From: Okeania sp. SIO2C9 | GTDB lineage: Bacteria > Cyanobacteriota > Cyanobacteriia > Cyanobacteriales > Microcoleaceae | NCBI RefSeq assembly: GCF_010672455.1 | Contig: NZ_JAAHGO010000028.1 | Location: 1-64,000, forward strand | Length of the DNA stretch: 64,000 nt | Reading direction: 5' to 3' | In this document: one piece after another, positions 39,396 to 48,744 of the stretch | Layout of the letters: the number at the start of each line of letters is the position of its first letter | How positions within the stretch are numbered: position 1 is the first letter of the stretch | Program-made: the position numbers and the translations under genes | Notes under the pieces: model-generated | The model's input: only the letters and a program-made list of their open reading frames with translations | Told to the model about the DNA's origin: nothing | Databases searched by the model: none

Positions 39396-39804
39396 TGTTG
39401 AATCTATCTTTTAAATTACTATTTGGCTATGCTAATTTAGGCTGTTACAGCAGAGAAAAAAACAAGTTACTGTTAAAGCTTAAAAAATTCATCATGCCAC
39501 TTTTTCAAAATTCACAACTGTAGCATTTCTGGAGATTGTCACGGGGATATTAACACTTCTCTCTAAAGATTAACCTCAATATTTTTCTCCCTAGCAATCA
39601 CAGTAAAAAATTCAAGTAAGTATTCGGCAATGACACTTTTTCAAATTTACAACTGTAGCATTTCTGGAAATTGCCACGGGGATATTAATGCTTTTCTCTA
39701 AAGATTAACCTCAATATTTTTCTCCCTAGCAATCACAGTAAAAAATTGAAACAAGTATTCAGAAATGCCACTTTTTCCTTCTCCTAACTTCAGTCCTTCC
39801 TTCT
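39396..39804. other. gene-free region with 137-bp direct repeats
   Basis: Apart from the tandem repeat at 39493-39780, nothing is recognised. Confidence 0.5.
39493..39780. repeat. tandem repeat, 137-bp period, two copies plus a stub
   Basis: Units begin ATGCCACTTTTTCAAAATTCA (39493) and ATGACACTTTTTCAAATTTA (39630), with a third partial start at 39766. They are about 93 percent alike and contain CACGGGGATATTAA and TTTTTCTCCCTAGCAATCAC. The stub lies 25 bp from the 3' end of cbiX. Confidence 0.85.
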
Positions 39805-40848
39805 TCAAGGAATTTGCCAAATACGCTGATGATATTGTTCTGGGTTAGGGTAAGGATCGACTGTAGAATTAGTATTGTCGTGACTATTATGGTTATGGTC
39901 ATGGTTGTGATGATGATGACCATGACCGTGAGAATGTGGTTCACCAGCAACAGCAGCTAACCGAAACTTACACATTTCACAGTTCATTTGTACTTCTCCT
40001 AACTGTGTCTCTATTTCTCTTTCTCGCAATAATTCTAATAATGTTGGATGCGCTCCCATTTCTGGCAGACAAGTCATAGAAATATCTGGATATTGTTCTT
40101 GTTGTTGAGCTGTAATATCAAATATTTTCTTGACCAAAACTCCGGTAAATAGAAAGTAGGGCAAAACAATAATACGCTTCGGTTGATATAATCTAGCTCG
40201 CCGAAAACCTTCTTCCAAACGAGGGTGAGTAATGCCAATAAAACAAGTTTCAACTGTTAGATAACCACTGCCTTCCCATAACATTCGAGCCAGTTTATAA
40301 ACATCTCCATTAGCATCAGGGTCACTCGAACCTCGCCCTACAAATAATAAGACTGTTTCAGAGGGATTAAAATTAGTTTCCTCTAATTCCGTTAGACGTG
40401 ATCGCCACAATTCTAAAATCTTGGGAGTAATGCCAAAATGTCGTCCATAATGGAATTTTATTTGAGGATGTCGTTGTCTTGCCTGGTCTAATTCATTGGT
40501 AATATCAAATTTATTGTGGCGAGCTGCAAATAATAAAATTGGTAAAGCAGATAATTCTGTGTAACCTTGTTCTACACATTTATCTACTCCTTCTTGAATA
40601 GTAGGACCTGTTAATTCTAGAAAGCAAGGTATTACAGGTCGAGATTTATCTAAATTTTGATAAGCTGCAACAAAATCTAAGAAAGTTTGTCTTCCGTCAG
40701 CATCTCGTGTACCATGACCTATCAATAATAAAGGTCTTTGTAGTGGTAATGGAGGTAATTTATGACTTGTAGAAATACTACTTATTTCTTCTGCTGAAGT
40801 TAGATTTTCTTGTGCTTTGATTTCTGAGTTTTGAGTTGAAGATTTCAT
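39805..40848 (-). CDS. cbiX: sirohydrochlorin cobalto/ferrochelatase, CbiX type with His-rich tail
   Basis: The 347-residue protein has two tandem CbiX domains. The first starts [17 protein letters not shown], with the metal-ligand His, and contains [15 protein letters not shown]. The second starts [24 protein letters not shown] and contains [15 protein letters not shown]. The tail has a CxxC motif (MNCEMCKF) and a His-rich stretch ([19 protein letters not shown]), seen in long CbiX proteins as a metal-storage or Fe-S/metal site. The enzyme inserts Co (or Fe) into sirohydrochlorin for B12 or siroheme. A strong AAGGA site precedes the ATG. It lies downstream of a cobalamin riboswitch on the same strand, which supports a role in the B12 pathway. 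Confidence 0.93.
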   Translation of the reverse strand: MKSSTQNSEIKAQENLTSAEEISSISTSHKLPPLPLQRPLLLIGHGTRDADGRQTFLDFVAAYQNLDKSRPVIPCFLELTGPTIQEGVDKCVEQGYTELSALPILLFAARHNKFDITNELDQARQRHPQIKFHYGRHFGITPKILELWRSRLTELEETNFNPSETVLLFVGRGSSDPDANGDVYKLARMLWEGSGYLTVETCFIGITHPRLEEGFRRARLYQPKRIIVLPYFLFTGVLVKKIFDITAQQQEQYPDISMTCLPEMGAHPTLLELLREREIETQLGEVQMNCEMCKFRLAAVAGEPHSHGHGHHHHNHDHNHNSHDNTNSTVDPYPNPEQYHQRIWQIP

Positions 40849-40894
40849 TAATTATCCTTTCCTGTGTCAGGCAGGAAGCTAGGGTTTACAAGTT

Positions 40895-41200
40895 ACAAGT
40901 AGGTGTTCTGGCTGATCGAGTTCTTTTGATTAGCAAGTAGTTATTTATTTTATCTATTAACTATTTTTATCAATTTGTCGATTTACAGTTGCCGCACAGC
41001 CCCGGACTTACACCGGAGTTTCCCCACTTTTTCAGCAAAATATATATAGCAGTGTAAGCATTTCCTGCGGAATGCTGGACAAACAGCTATTAGCTGTAAG
41101 CTAGCCTCCTCCGGAGGAACTGCGGACTTCAGCAACAAGACTCTCTCCTTAAGGACAGTATTTAAATTAACAACTGACTTTAAGGGCAAGGGAGGCAACT
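40895..41200 (-). promoter_or_regulatory. cobalamin (B12) riboswitch in the cbiX leader
   Basis: On the minus strand the core reads GGGGAAACTCCGGTGTAAG, TCCGGGGCTGTGCGGCAACTG (plus-strand 40981-41030), which fits the B12-box pattern GGGAA..CCGGTG..A.TCCGG.GCTG..CGCAACTGT. About 75 nt downstream GCCAGAACACCTAC (40901-40915) matches the 3' closing segment (CAGGA.ACCT). The gene start follows 50 bp later. Repression of cbiX by adenosylcobalamin is expected. A short palindromic element with GCATTCCGCAGGAAATGC lies in the 5' variable part (41061-41084). The 5' limit is approximate. Confidence 0.88.
41061..41084. repeat. short palindromic element in the riboswitch leader
   Basis: TTTCCTGCGGAATGCTGGAC followed by AAAC; same family as 4090-4110 and 42930-42949 (GGAATGC..C.CAAAC). 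It forms its own small hairpin, GCATTCCGCAGGAAATGC on the minus strand. Confidence 0.7.
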
Positions 41201-41817
41201 TTTCTAGTAAGACAATTAATAAAGCTTTTATCTTAAACTAAAAGCAATAGCTGATAGCTGATGGCTGACCGCTGAATGCTTACATAGCAATTAGCACATC
41301 ACCCATGCATATTCATATTTTTTTCTCGATATTACTTCGTTTTCAAAGTCAGTTAATATCTTTAATTTATACAGAAGTTGCTATCAATTATTTTTGTAAA
41401 AATTGCCACTATTTTTTAATCCTGGCTTACAGCACATTGCAGGTTTATGAGGTACAGATTATCCAATCATTATTTTAATGAATTAATGAATATTGTTATT
41501 CTGTTGGTGTACCTCACTTACTTGAAAAGTGGTGTAACTTTTAGTTATTTTAGCAGACTTAATTTATTATGCAATTCTTAAAAAATTCTAATGATTAATT
41601 AAAATTTGCTAGATTACCACTATTAAACTTATTAATACCAAATCCGACCATCGAAAGCTAGTTTTTCCAAATTTTCTTAACCCTTCTGCAACCTACCTTC
41701 TGTTTTACCAATTGATAATGAATTGATAATGAATTAATCAAGGTTTAAAGCCTCTTTTTTTAAGAAGAAAAAGCAAAGAATTTCTTCGGTTGTATTAGTC
41801 TTGTTCATTTTAGACAG

Positions 41818-41950
41818 AGGTCATTTCAGTTATCAGTTATCAGTTATCAGTTATCAGTACCTCTGCAATAAGGAGGCTTGAAATCTGAAATATTCTCTTT
41901 TTTTATCCCCTTAAAAGGGGAGGCGCATACCCAGAATTTTTCGGTAATTA
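41818..41950 (-). repeat. composite repeat, empty copy with four GATAACT heptamers
   Basis: The reverse complement is collinear with 33955-34190 but lacks the 80-bp insertion present there. It has four TTATCAG (GATAACT on the other strand) heptamers versus two. Similar heptamers occur inside the group II intron at about 45238-45270. Confidence 0.75.
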
Positions 41951-41985
41951 TCAATTATTCATGCTTCAATTTTTGAATCTTTTAA

Positions 41986-42207
41986 TTAGCTGGATTTTAG
42001 GGCCGCCTCACCATCGCCATCTTTAAGCCAAAATTTATATGTTTTGTCAGTTATCAAAGCTGCTGTAGTGTAGGAATAGTTAAAATTATTCTGTTTATCA
42101 TTGTGGTCAGCACTCAAAGAAAAACGGCGGGGGGATGAAATTAAGGTTGCACGCCAGAAAAAATTCTGATACATTAAATAAACTTCGGTTAACTCGAAAC
42201 CTTGCAT
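41986..42207 (-). CDS. weakly supported small ORF
   Basis: A 73-codon frame (NFFWRATLISSPRRFSLSADHNDKQNN...YKFWLKDGDGEAALKSS) has protein-like composition and lies in otherwise repeat-rich DNA. No family or ribosome site is recognised; it may be a remnant. Confidence 0.25.
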   Translation of the reverse strand: MQGFELTEVYLMYQNFFWRATLISSPRRFSLSADHNDKQNNFNYSYTTAALITDKTYKFWLKDGDGEAALKSS

Positions 42208-42569
42208 GATTTTTTAGTCAACAAAATAATAATCAAGAATATAACAAGGAAGGCGATCGGGAAAATGATATTACCCAAAATTTGGGGTAGGTGTCTCCCC
42301 CTTAAACGGGGCAGGGTAAATTTATTGTCATTAGAGAAAAATTGATGGGGAAATGGGGACCCACCCCTAACATCTCCCAGGAGGGGAATGTGGGGAGGTG
42401 GGGATATCTGTAATATTTGCACAATTTTTTGTATTTCTTATGAATATTCTCTGACGACAAAGAATTAGCCCTCCTGCCTTAAGCGGGGGAATTTTGAATG
42501 CATATAGTCGCAGACATGCTCAACTGTGTGGTATATTTTTATCGTAGCATCAAACGATCAAACATTTCT

Positions 42570-43790
42570 ATGCTCATCTATGAAATGAAGTTGCAAGGCA
42601 CACAAGGCCAATATAATCAGCTAGACTCAGCCATTAGGACTGGTTGATTTGTGGGAAATAGCATGATCCGAGCATGGATAGATAGAGAAATTAAAAGTCG
42701 TAACGATGCCTACAAATACTGCACAAAACTAGCACATAATCTTGAGTTTCCCTGGGCCAAATAACTCAACTCAATGACTAGACAAGCTCATGCACAGAGG
42801 GCATGGGCAGCAATAGAAAGATTCTATCGAAATTCTCAAGCTAATGTTGCTGGTAAGAAGGCGGTGCGACCCCGCGACGACGGCAGCTCCCTTGCGGAAC
42901 GCGCACCAACAGAGGTTTTCCCAAATTTCCTTCCGAATGCTACGCAAACAAAAAATACCTTGTGAGAGACTCAGTAGAATACAAAACTAGCGGATGGAAA
43001 CTATCGGAGGATAGACGCTATTTAACTTTCACTGATGGTTTTAAAGCAGGTACTTTTAAACTTTGGGGTAGTCGAAACCTTCATTTCTATCAAATCAAGC
43101 AAATCAAACGAGTCACAGTTGTCAGAAGAGATGATAGCTAGTATGCTCAATTCTTGATTGACACGCCCTAGAGAGGAGGAGAAAAACCTCAAAGGGCAGC
43201 AATTAGGAATAGACTTAGGTTGAAATCATTTCTATACAGATTCTCAAGGCCAAAAAATAGAGAATCCGAAATTTTTGAGCAAAGATCACAAAAAAATCAA
43301 AAAACGACAACGTGGTCTATCTCGTACTCAAAAGAGTAGTCAAAACAAAATTAAGGCCAGAAATAGATTAGGTAGAGCGCATCTGAAAGTTTCACGCAGA
43401 CGTAACGACTGGGCAGTTAAGTTAGCACAGTGCGTCATACAGTAAGTGCGACTTGGTAGCGATCGAAAACCTGAAAGTGCGTAATATGATCAAACACCAT
43501 AAGTTAGCAAAGTCCATAGCAGATGCAGCATGGTACAGGTGAGCGAGAATGGTTGGAGTATTTTGGAAGAGTTTATGGTGTGCCTCTGGTAGTAGTAGAA
43601 CCTACATATACTTGTGTAAATTGTTCAAACTGCGGTGGTCTTGTGGTTAAAACTCTCAGCACCAGGACTAATCAATGGCCACACTGTGGTTATATTGCCG
43701 ACAGGGGAGAATTCAGCAATCAACATACTCATTCTCTGGATTAAGAGAATCAGCAACTACCCTGGGGCACAGTTGGAATAACGGCCTCCG
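42570..43790 (+). pseudogene. tnpB: heavily decayed tnpB of a third lineage
   Basis: Frame fragments in order: MLIYEMKLQGTQGQYNQLDSAIRTG, then MIRAWIDREIKSRNDAYKYCTKLAHNLEFPWAK, MTRQAHAQRAWAAIERFYRNSQANVAGKK, VRDSVEYKTSGWKLSEDRRYLTFTDGFKAGTFKLWG, QLGIDLG-NHFYTDSQGQ (RuvC-I), and the zinc ribbon CVNCSNCGGL...WPHCGYIADRG. At least six stops or frameshifts separate them. The region GKKG-GFPKF-KK is split by two short insertions, at 42863-42907 (GGTGCGAC...GCGCACC type) and 42930-42949 (GAATGCTACGCAAAC type). Confidence 0.85.
42863..42949. repeat. two different short palindromic insertions in the tnpB remnant
   Basis: Bases 42863-42907 begin GGTGCGACCCCGCG and end GGAACGCGCACC; bases 42930-42949 are CTTCCGAATGCTACGCAAAC. 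Between them AACAGAGGTTTTCCCAAATTTC codes for the conserved GFPKF of TnpB, so both flank genuine gene sequence. Confidence 0.75.
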
Positions 43791-44401
43791 GAGAGAACGA
43801 CCTCTACTTGAAGGAGGAAACTCCAACAAGTAAGTTGACTCGACGAAACAGGAAAGTCTCATAGTGATGTGGGAATCCCCTCGCTTTTAGGCAGGGGAGA
43901 ATGTCAATGAAAGGGCGATTTTTAATAGTCAAGCAGGAGAGGTTTTTCAACAGAGGAAGATTTTCAGAAAATATCCCCTACTCCCCCACTTCTTCTTGAA
44001 GGATTAAAAAAATCTAAGTTATCAAATATTCGGCCAAAATAACACTTTATAGTCTCGATACTTATAAAGAACATCTACAAAAGAAAAAAGATTCAAAACG
44101 TGGACTTGTTAACTGCAAAAGAAAGTTCTGCGGGATATAGGGAAATAAAAAATTTCAGCTTTGCAGATGATATTTATAATTTCAAGGAACAATCATCTCC
44201 TATTTATAGACGTAACTTTATACTATATTACAACCAGTCTTAAGCTGAAAAAAAGTTGTGAGGAGAAAACAATCTTTCACCTCTAACGGCAATTCTCAAC
44301 CAGAGTTAGCCTAGAATATTCAAAACTAATTAAGCAAGATTGGTAACAAAACGATAGAATCGTAAGCCGTAGTATCTGACAACATAATTCTGAAAATTAC
44401 C
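43791..44401. other. intergenic region upstream of the intron-split gene
   Basis: About 600 bp. No gene or repeat family recognised; the promoter of the following gene is expected near 44,300. Confidence 0.4.
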
Positions 44402-47071
44402 ATGAATGACACAACTAACGAATTACTCGAAAATATGCCCAGGGAGCAGAGGGTTGGGCAACTGCGCAACTTAATTGAAACTTTACACATAGCTGATGAA
44501 GTGGCCAGTAAAGGCTATTTAATCACCAGCTCAGAGTTAGCAGATTTAATGGACATCAATGCCAGTGCTGTCACCAGTCGTGGAGACCATTGGGTCTGGC
44601 GGAACTGGGTAGTATCTAGAGTACGTCGTGAAGGAAACCAAAGTGCGATTCGTTTCTGCTAAAAGTCAAGGCCATCAAGTTAAGACGTGAGTAGAGTAAG
44701 GCCATAAGCCTTATAACTAAATGACCTTGGAGGTGAGATTCCTTCCGCCCAGGTGCAGGGTTGACAGCATTACCCCTACGGTAGCGAGTAGCGACCAATC
44801 CGTAAAGCGGGGTAAAAAGGTGGTAAAGCTCTTAGCTTAAATGAGTTTCCATCGAGCACAATACCCATTGGATAGCGAAAAGCGAAGATGTAATTGAAGC
44901 GTCGTAATTTTTAACCAGTGAAAGAAGCTGTGACACTGGAGCCAAAAGGCAGAGGATAGGGAGTTAGCGAGTTTTGGTTCGGCTAATAAGCACTTCCCTT
45001 AAACCCGGCGTAAAGCATCGTCCTAAAGGTATATAAATAAGGTCATTTGGAACGAAGTAACCCATGAAAAACTCTTGAATTATTTAGCATTCAGCACTCA
45101 GCAATCAGCTTTCAGCTATGCTCACCCTTATTTGGGTTTTGAAGCTAATAGCCCTACTATAGCAGAAGTCAGAAGTTAAATTCTTGCTGTGACATCTTTA
45201 AGAGACCCGATAATGTCATACTGCCTTCAGCTATAGGTATTGATAACTGATAACTGATAACTGATAACTGAATCAAGTAGGTGCTAACCGGATGTTTGAT
45301 TGGGAAGGATTGTGTCAGAAGCAAAGGCCCTTATTTAATGTAATGGGATAGGCTGACGGACACACGGTGATTTGGAATGTAGAGTTTGATTAGGTAATAG
45401 AAATGTCCAATACGAGTTTAAAGACTACGGTGGAATGGCAGGAATGGCGCGATATTAACTGGTTAAAGGTTGAGCGTCACGTCTTTAAGTTACAGGACAG
45501 AATCTACAGAGCCTCTGAGAGTCGTGATTATGTTGCATTTCGTAGACCCCAAAAAATTTTGCTGAGGTCCTGGTACGCTAAGTTATTGGCCGTGCGTGGG
45601 GTGATTCAAGATAACCAGAGTGAGAAAATTTGGTCTTCGGAAAAGCTGTTTGCTTTGGCTGAAACTTTGGACATAACTGGCAAGGTTAAGTCTAGGAGAG
45701 GCACTATGGAGGACTACGCTCTACAAATACTTGTCAAGATGGCTCTGGAGCCAGAATGGGAGGGTATTTTTGAATCTAGTTGTTATGGGTTTAGACCGGG
45801 GCGATCGCCTCAAGATGCCGTAGAAGCAATTTTTGGTTTTGTCAAGCTGGAGCCTAAGTATATGCTTGAGGCTGACATAGCTAAGTCTTCTGAGGGTATT
45901 AACTACGAACTATTACTGGAAAGGCTAGGTACTTATCCTACATTGCGTCGAAAAATCAAAGTTTGGTTGAAGACTGGTGTGATGGATGAGGAAAGCTTGT
46001 TTCCAACGGAGGAGCAGATGGCAAGGGGTGGAGTTATTTCTTCATTTCTGGCAAATGTGGCTCTTCATGGTATGGAGGAGCAAATCAAGGAGTATGCTGA
46101 AATTTTTGATTTTCAATCTGTGGAAAGCGGGTATGAAGTATCAAGGGTGGATAGCAGTGAATACTTGGGTTTGGTTCGCTATGGTAGTAGTTTGGCGATC
46201 GCTCATAAAGATATAGATGTGGTTCAAAAATGCCAAGTAAAGGTTAAAGAGTGGTTGTCTGAAATAGGGCTGGAGTTAAAACCAAGTGGGACAAGAGTGG
46301 TTCATACTTTATATGAGTATGGTGGAGAAAAACCAGGGTTTGATTTCTTGGGGTTCAATATCAGACAATATGAGGTGGGCAAAAATCAAGGTAAGCTTGG
46401 TTTTAAAACTGAAGTCAAACCAAGTGACCAGAGCATGAAGAGTCATTATCGTCAAATCGCTGAGGTTATAGATGGACATAAGTCTGCACCACAGGTTGCT
46501 TTAATTAGAAGGCTTAATCCTATTATTCGGGATTGGGTCAACTATTACTCGGCTGTGGTGAGTAAGAAAGCTTTTAGGGATTTGGATCATTTAGTACACC
46601 AAAAACTCTGGCGTTGGGCAAGAAGAAGACATTCCAATAAAAATAATGACTGGATTTCTCAAAAGTATTGGCATTCTGGGGAAAACAGAAAGGAATTTTC
46701 GTGTAGTTATGAGGATGGCAGTGGAGTGAAGCTGTTGAAACACACAGAAGTTCCTCTTGTTAGACAGGAGAATGTTAACAAGGACTGGTTTTATTGGAGT
46801 AGGCAAAAAGACTTTCAATTTTTGAACAAGTAGGGTGGTTGTACTACTCAAAAGGTAAGAAGGGGAAAGTTTTGGGTGCTATTGAATTGCATAGACATTG
46901 CTACGATCTGAAAACTGCTAAGAATAGTGGTAGAGGTACTCATTTTGATTGGAGCCAAATCACTGAGGAGCCGGATGAGGTGAAAGTCTCACGTCCGGTT
47001 TTGGAGACGAGTAATTCTAGTGATGGAATTGCTTAGTTTAACTTCTCTGGCAATTAGAAAGAGTTGATTAA
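44402..47071 (+). CDS. small conserved-looking protein, split by a group II intron (join 44402..44642, 47043..47071)
   Basis: Exon 1 encodes MNDTTNELLENMPREQRVGQ...GYLITSSELADLMDINASAVTSRGDHWVWRNWVVSRVRREGNQ. Joining base 44642 to 47043 restores the frame and gives ...RVRREGNQILWQLERVD and a stop, 89 residues in all. Without splicing the frame runs six codons into the intron (SAIRFC) and ends. Residues 40-75 (ITSSELADLMDINASAVTSRGDHWVWRNWVVSRVRREG) look like a helix-turn-helix with a wing, so a DNA-binding role is possible. I infer the splice junction from the GTGCG intron start, domain V/VI, and the meaningful C-terminus after joining. Confidence 0.8.
45403..46833 (+). CDS. group II intron-encoded protein: maturase with inactivated reverse transcriptase
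   Basis: The 476-residue protein has a recognisable RT fold: YALQILVKMALEPEWEGIFESSCYGFRPGRSPQDAVEAI, then YMLEADIAKSSEGINYELLLERL, then RGGVISSFLANVALHGMEEQI. The catalytic YADD box is replaced by YGSS (LGLVRYGSSLAIAHKD), removing both active-site aspartates, and the usual FDN after the first Asp is SEG. The C-terminal maturase (X) domain is present (GFDFLGFNIRQY, LIRRLNPIIRDWVNYYSAVVSKKAFRDLDHLVHQKLWRWARRRH, ending WFYWSRQKDFQFLN). No HNH endonuclease domain is recognised. It is expected to help splicing, perhaps of several introns in trans, but not to reverse transcribe. Confidence 0.9.
   Translation: MSNTSLKTTVEWQEWRDINWLKVERHVFKLQDRIYRASESRDYVAFRRPQKILLRSWYAKLLAVRGVIQDNQSEKIWSSEKLFALAETLDITGKVKSRRGTMEDYALQILVKMALEPEWEGIFESSCYGFRPGRSPQDAVEAIFGFVKLEPKYMLEADIAKSSEGINYELLLERLGTYPTLRRKIKVWLKTGVMDEESLFPTEEQMARGGVISSFLANVALHGMEEQIKEYAEIFDFQSVESGYEVSRVDSSEYLGLVRYGSSLAIAHKDIDVVQKCQVKVKEWLSEIGLELKPSGTRVVHTLYEYGGEKPGFDFLGFNIRQYEVGKNQGKLGFKTEVKPSDQSMKSHYRQIAEVIDGHKSAPQVALIRRLNPIIRDWVNYYSAVVSKKAFRDLDHLVHQKLWRWARRRHSNKNNDWISQKYWHSGENRKEFSCSYEDGSGVKLLKHTEVPLVRQENVNKDWFYWSRQKDFQFLNK
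46968..47001 (+). ncRNA. group II intron domain V
   Basis: 34-nt hairpin with the usual lower stem, two-base bulge and GAAA-type tetraloop region (GTGAAAGT). It is the catalytic centre of the ribozyme. Confidence 0.88.
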
Positions 47072-47329
47072 TTTGATTCCTAATTTTTTCTGTAATTAGG
47101 GATAGGTGATGATAGCGATCGCTTACTTTTTTAATTGGGGAGCGATCGCTTCAATAGTTTTAATCGGTGGTTGCCCCTCGTCGCGCCAACCTTGTATTTA
47201 CGCTAGGTGATTAAGCGAATTTAACATTAAGGGGCTTAGTGATATTATTAGAAAGCTAATCTAGTTTTCTTTTAATATTGTATATCCTACAAAATGCTAC
47301 TTAATCTAGTATCTTAATAATCAGAAAGT

Positions 47330-48019
47330 ATGTTTGATTTAGTTATACCTATAATGAAGAAAAAATGTATCAAGCACACACTGGAGTATTACAGTAATCA
47401 AAAACTGTATTTAAACAAAATATTACTTGTAGATTATTTACCAGAATACACAAATAGCTTGTTACATAAAAAGTATACAATAGTTAATCATATTTGGTTG
47501 AAATATAGAAAGTATTTCAACAAATCATTTGCTCTAAATATTGGGATTGATTATGCAACTTCACATTACATTATATGTTGTGATGCAGATGTATTGATAG
47601 ATGAAGTGACGCTACATAAATGGGATTGCTATATACGTAATTATAAAGATGTTTTTATTTCACTCAAAACTGTCAAAGAAAGTGAAAGTGATGAAGAAAG
47701 ACCAGGTTATGGAATTGTATGCGGGACTAGAAATTCATTTCTTAGTATAGAAGGATATGACAGTAGTTATATAGGTTGGGGTTTTGAAGATTTAGATATT
47801 CTAAACAGAATGTATCTTTTTGGTAAAGATATTGTTAGACTTGGTCATGGCTTGCACTTGTCTCATGATGATGAAGAAAGAATGCAAAATTATGCCACCA
47901 AGAGTAAGCAAGATTCTCGTACTATAAATCTTAAAAGGTATGAAAATAAGAAATTAAGCAACAATCTTTATGGTACTTTTAGTAAAGATGTTAAAGAGGC
48001 AAAATTAGAATTGATATGA
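47330..48019 (+). CDS. glycosyltransferase, GT-A fold with galactosyltransferase-type C-terminal motif
   Basis: The 229-residue protein has FDLVIPIMKK at the start, a DXD motif in YIICCDADVLIDEV (about residue 85) and GYDSSYIGWGFEDLDILNRMYLFG (about residue 150), the WGxEDxD motif of GT7-like transferases. It lacks an obvious signal or membrane segment, so it acts in the cytoplasm on an activated sugar. Its TGA overlaps the next ATG (ATGA at 48016-48019), so the two are translationally coupled. Confidence 0.82.
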   Translation: MFDLVIPIMKKKCIKHTLEYYSNQKLYLNKILLVDYLPEYTNSLLHKKYTIVNHIWLKYRKYFNKSFALNIGIDYATSHYIICCDADVLIDEVTLHKWDCYIRNYKDVFISLKTVKESESDEERPGYGIVCGTRNSFLSIEGYDSSYIGWGFEDLDILNRMYLFGKDIVRLGHGLHLSHDDEERMQNYATKSKQDSRTINLKRYENKKLSNNLYGTFSKDVKEAKLELI

Positions 48020-48744
48020 GTGTAGCTCTCCTTATCGCCTATAGAAACCGAGAAAATCACCTAAAAACGCTTATAAATTGGGGAAGCGAGTTAGGTTATT
48101 TTGAAAGTCCTGATTTTGAATTTATTTTAGTAGAGCAATCAAACTCCCCTTCATGTCAAAATACCTGTCTAGAATATGGCATCAAGTATCATCATGTATG
48201 TGATGATGGTATTTTTCACAAATCTAGACTTTTAAATATAGGATTAAATTTATCTAACGCGGAATTTATAACACCTTTTGATATTGATCTAGTTCCCATA
48301 AAAGATTCACTTAAAATGCATCTTGCTATAGCTTCTAAATATAAAGATTCTCTTTTTATGGGATATAGGATGATGTATCCGGAAGATTATATAGATAGAG
48401 ATAGTATATTCGATATAGATTTATCTATTTGCAAAGTAGCCCCAGAAGATAAAGAAACAGCCGTCTTTAAACAACTTGTAGATCAGGAAAAGTTTGGTGT
48501 TGTTCCATTTTTTAGAAAGGAAACTCTTCTTTCAGTAAAAGCATGGGATGAAGCATACATTGGATGGGGTGCAGAAGATCAAGATTTGATAGAAAGATAT
48601 ACAAAAAACTGCTACTTTTTACGCTCCCCAAAACTGATATATATCCATTTGAATCATAGTGATGACTTAATGTGGAAAGAAGATAATCATATTGAGAAAA
48701 ATAGAAAATATTATTACAAAAAAAGAAAAGCTTATGAATTATAA
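48016..48744 (+). CDS. glycosyltransferase, beta-galactosyltransferase-like
   Basis: The 242-residue protein begins MSVALLIAYRNRENHLKTLINWG, has the metal-binding FITPFDIDLVPIKDSL (about residue 92) and the acceptor-side motif AYIGWGAEDQDLIERYT (about 187). These are features of GT7/GT2-type transferases. It is related in layout to the preceding gene, so the pair may act sequentially on one glycan. It overlaps the next gene by 11 bp. Confidence 0.85.
   Translation: MSVALLIAYRNRENHLKTLINWGSELGYFESPDFEFILVEQSNSPSCQNTCLEYGIKYHHVCDDGIFHKSRLLNIGLNLSNAEFITPFDIDLVPIKDSLKMHLAIASKYKDSLFMGYRMMYPEDYIDRDSIFDIDLSICKVAPEDKETAVFKQLVDQEKFGVVPFFRKETLLSVKAWDEAYIGWGAEDQDLIERYTKNCYFLRSPKLIYIHLNHSDDLMWKEDNHIEKNRKYYYKKRKAYEL

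Larger units (their letters stand above)
41201..42569. other. 1.4-kb gene-free, repeat-bearing region
   Basis: It includes the composite repeat at 41818-41950, TAGCTGATAGCTGATGGCTGA-type simple repeats near 41250, a CCCCTTAAACGGGG block near 42300 and GGTGGGGA-rich repeats near 42350-42410. One weak ORF is listed separately. Confidence 0.5.
44643..47042 (+). mobile_element. group II intron, 2.4 kb, with ORF in domain IV
   Basis: The 5' end GTGCG and the 3' end ...TTAGTTTAAC fit bacterial group II introns. Domain V is the 34-nt hairpin at 46968-47001 (GAGCCGGATGAGG-TGAAAG-TCTCACGTCCGGTTT), followed by domain VI. EBS1 TTTGGTT (44973-44979) is the exact complement of IBS1 AACCAAA, the last 7 bases of exon 1 (44636-44642). 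Between domain I and the ORF lie host-type simple repeats (TTTCAGCTATGC..., GATAACT heptamers at about 45238-45270), suggesting later insertions in the intron itself. Confidence 0.9.

Noticed and set aside
42189-42422. 77-codon minus-strand frame
   Set aside because: It runs through GGGG-rich intergenic repeats and has no support beyond being open.
46839-47036. 65-codon frame at the intron 3' end
   Set aside because: It overlaps domains V and VI of the ribozyme; the conservation there is RNA structure.
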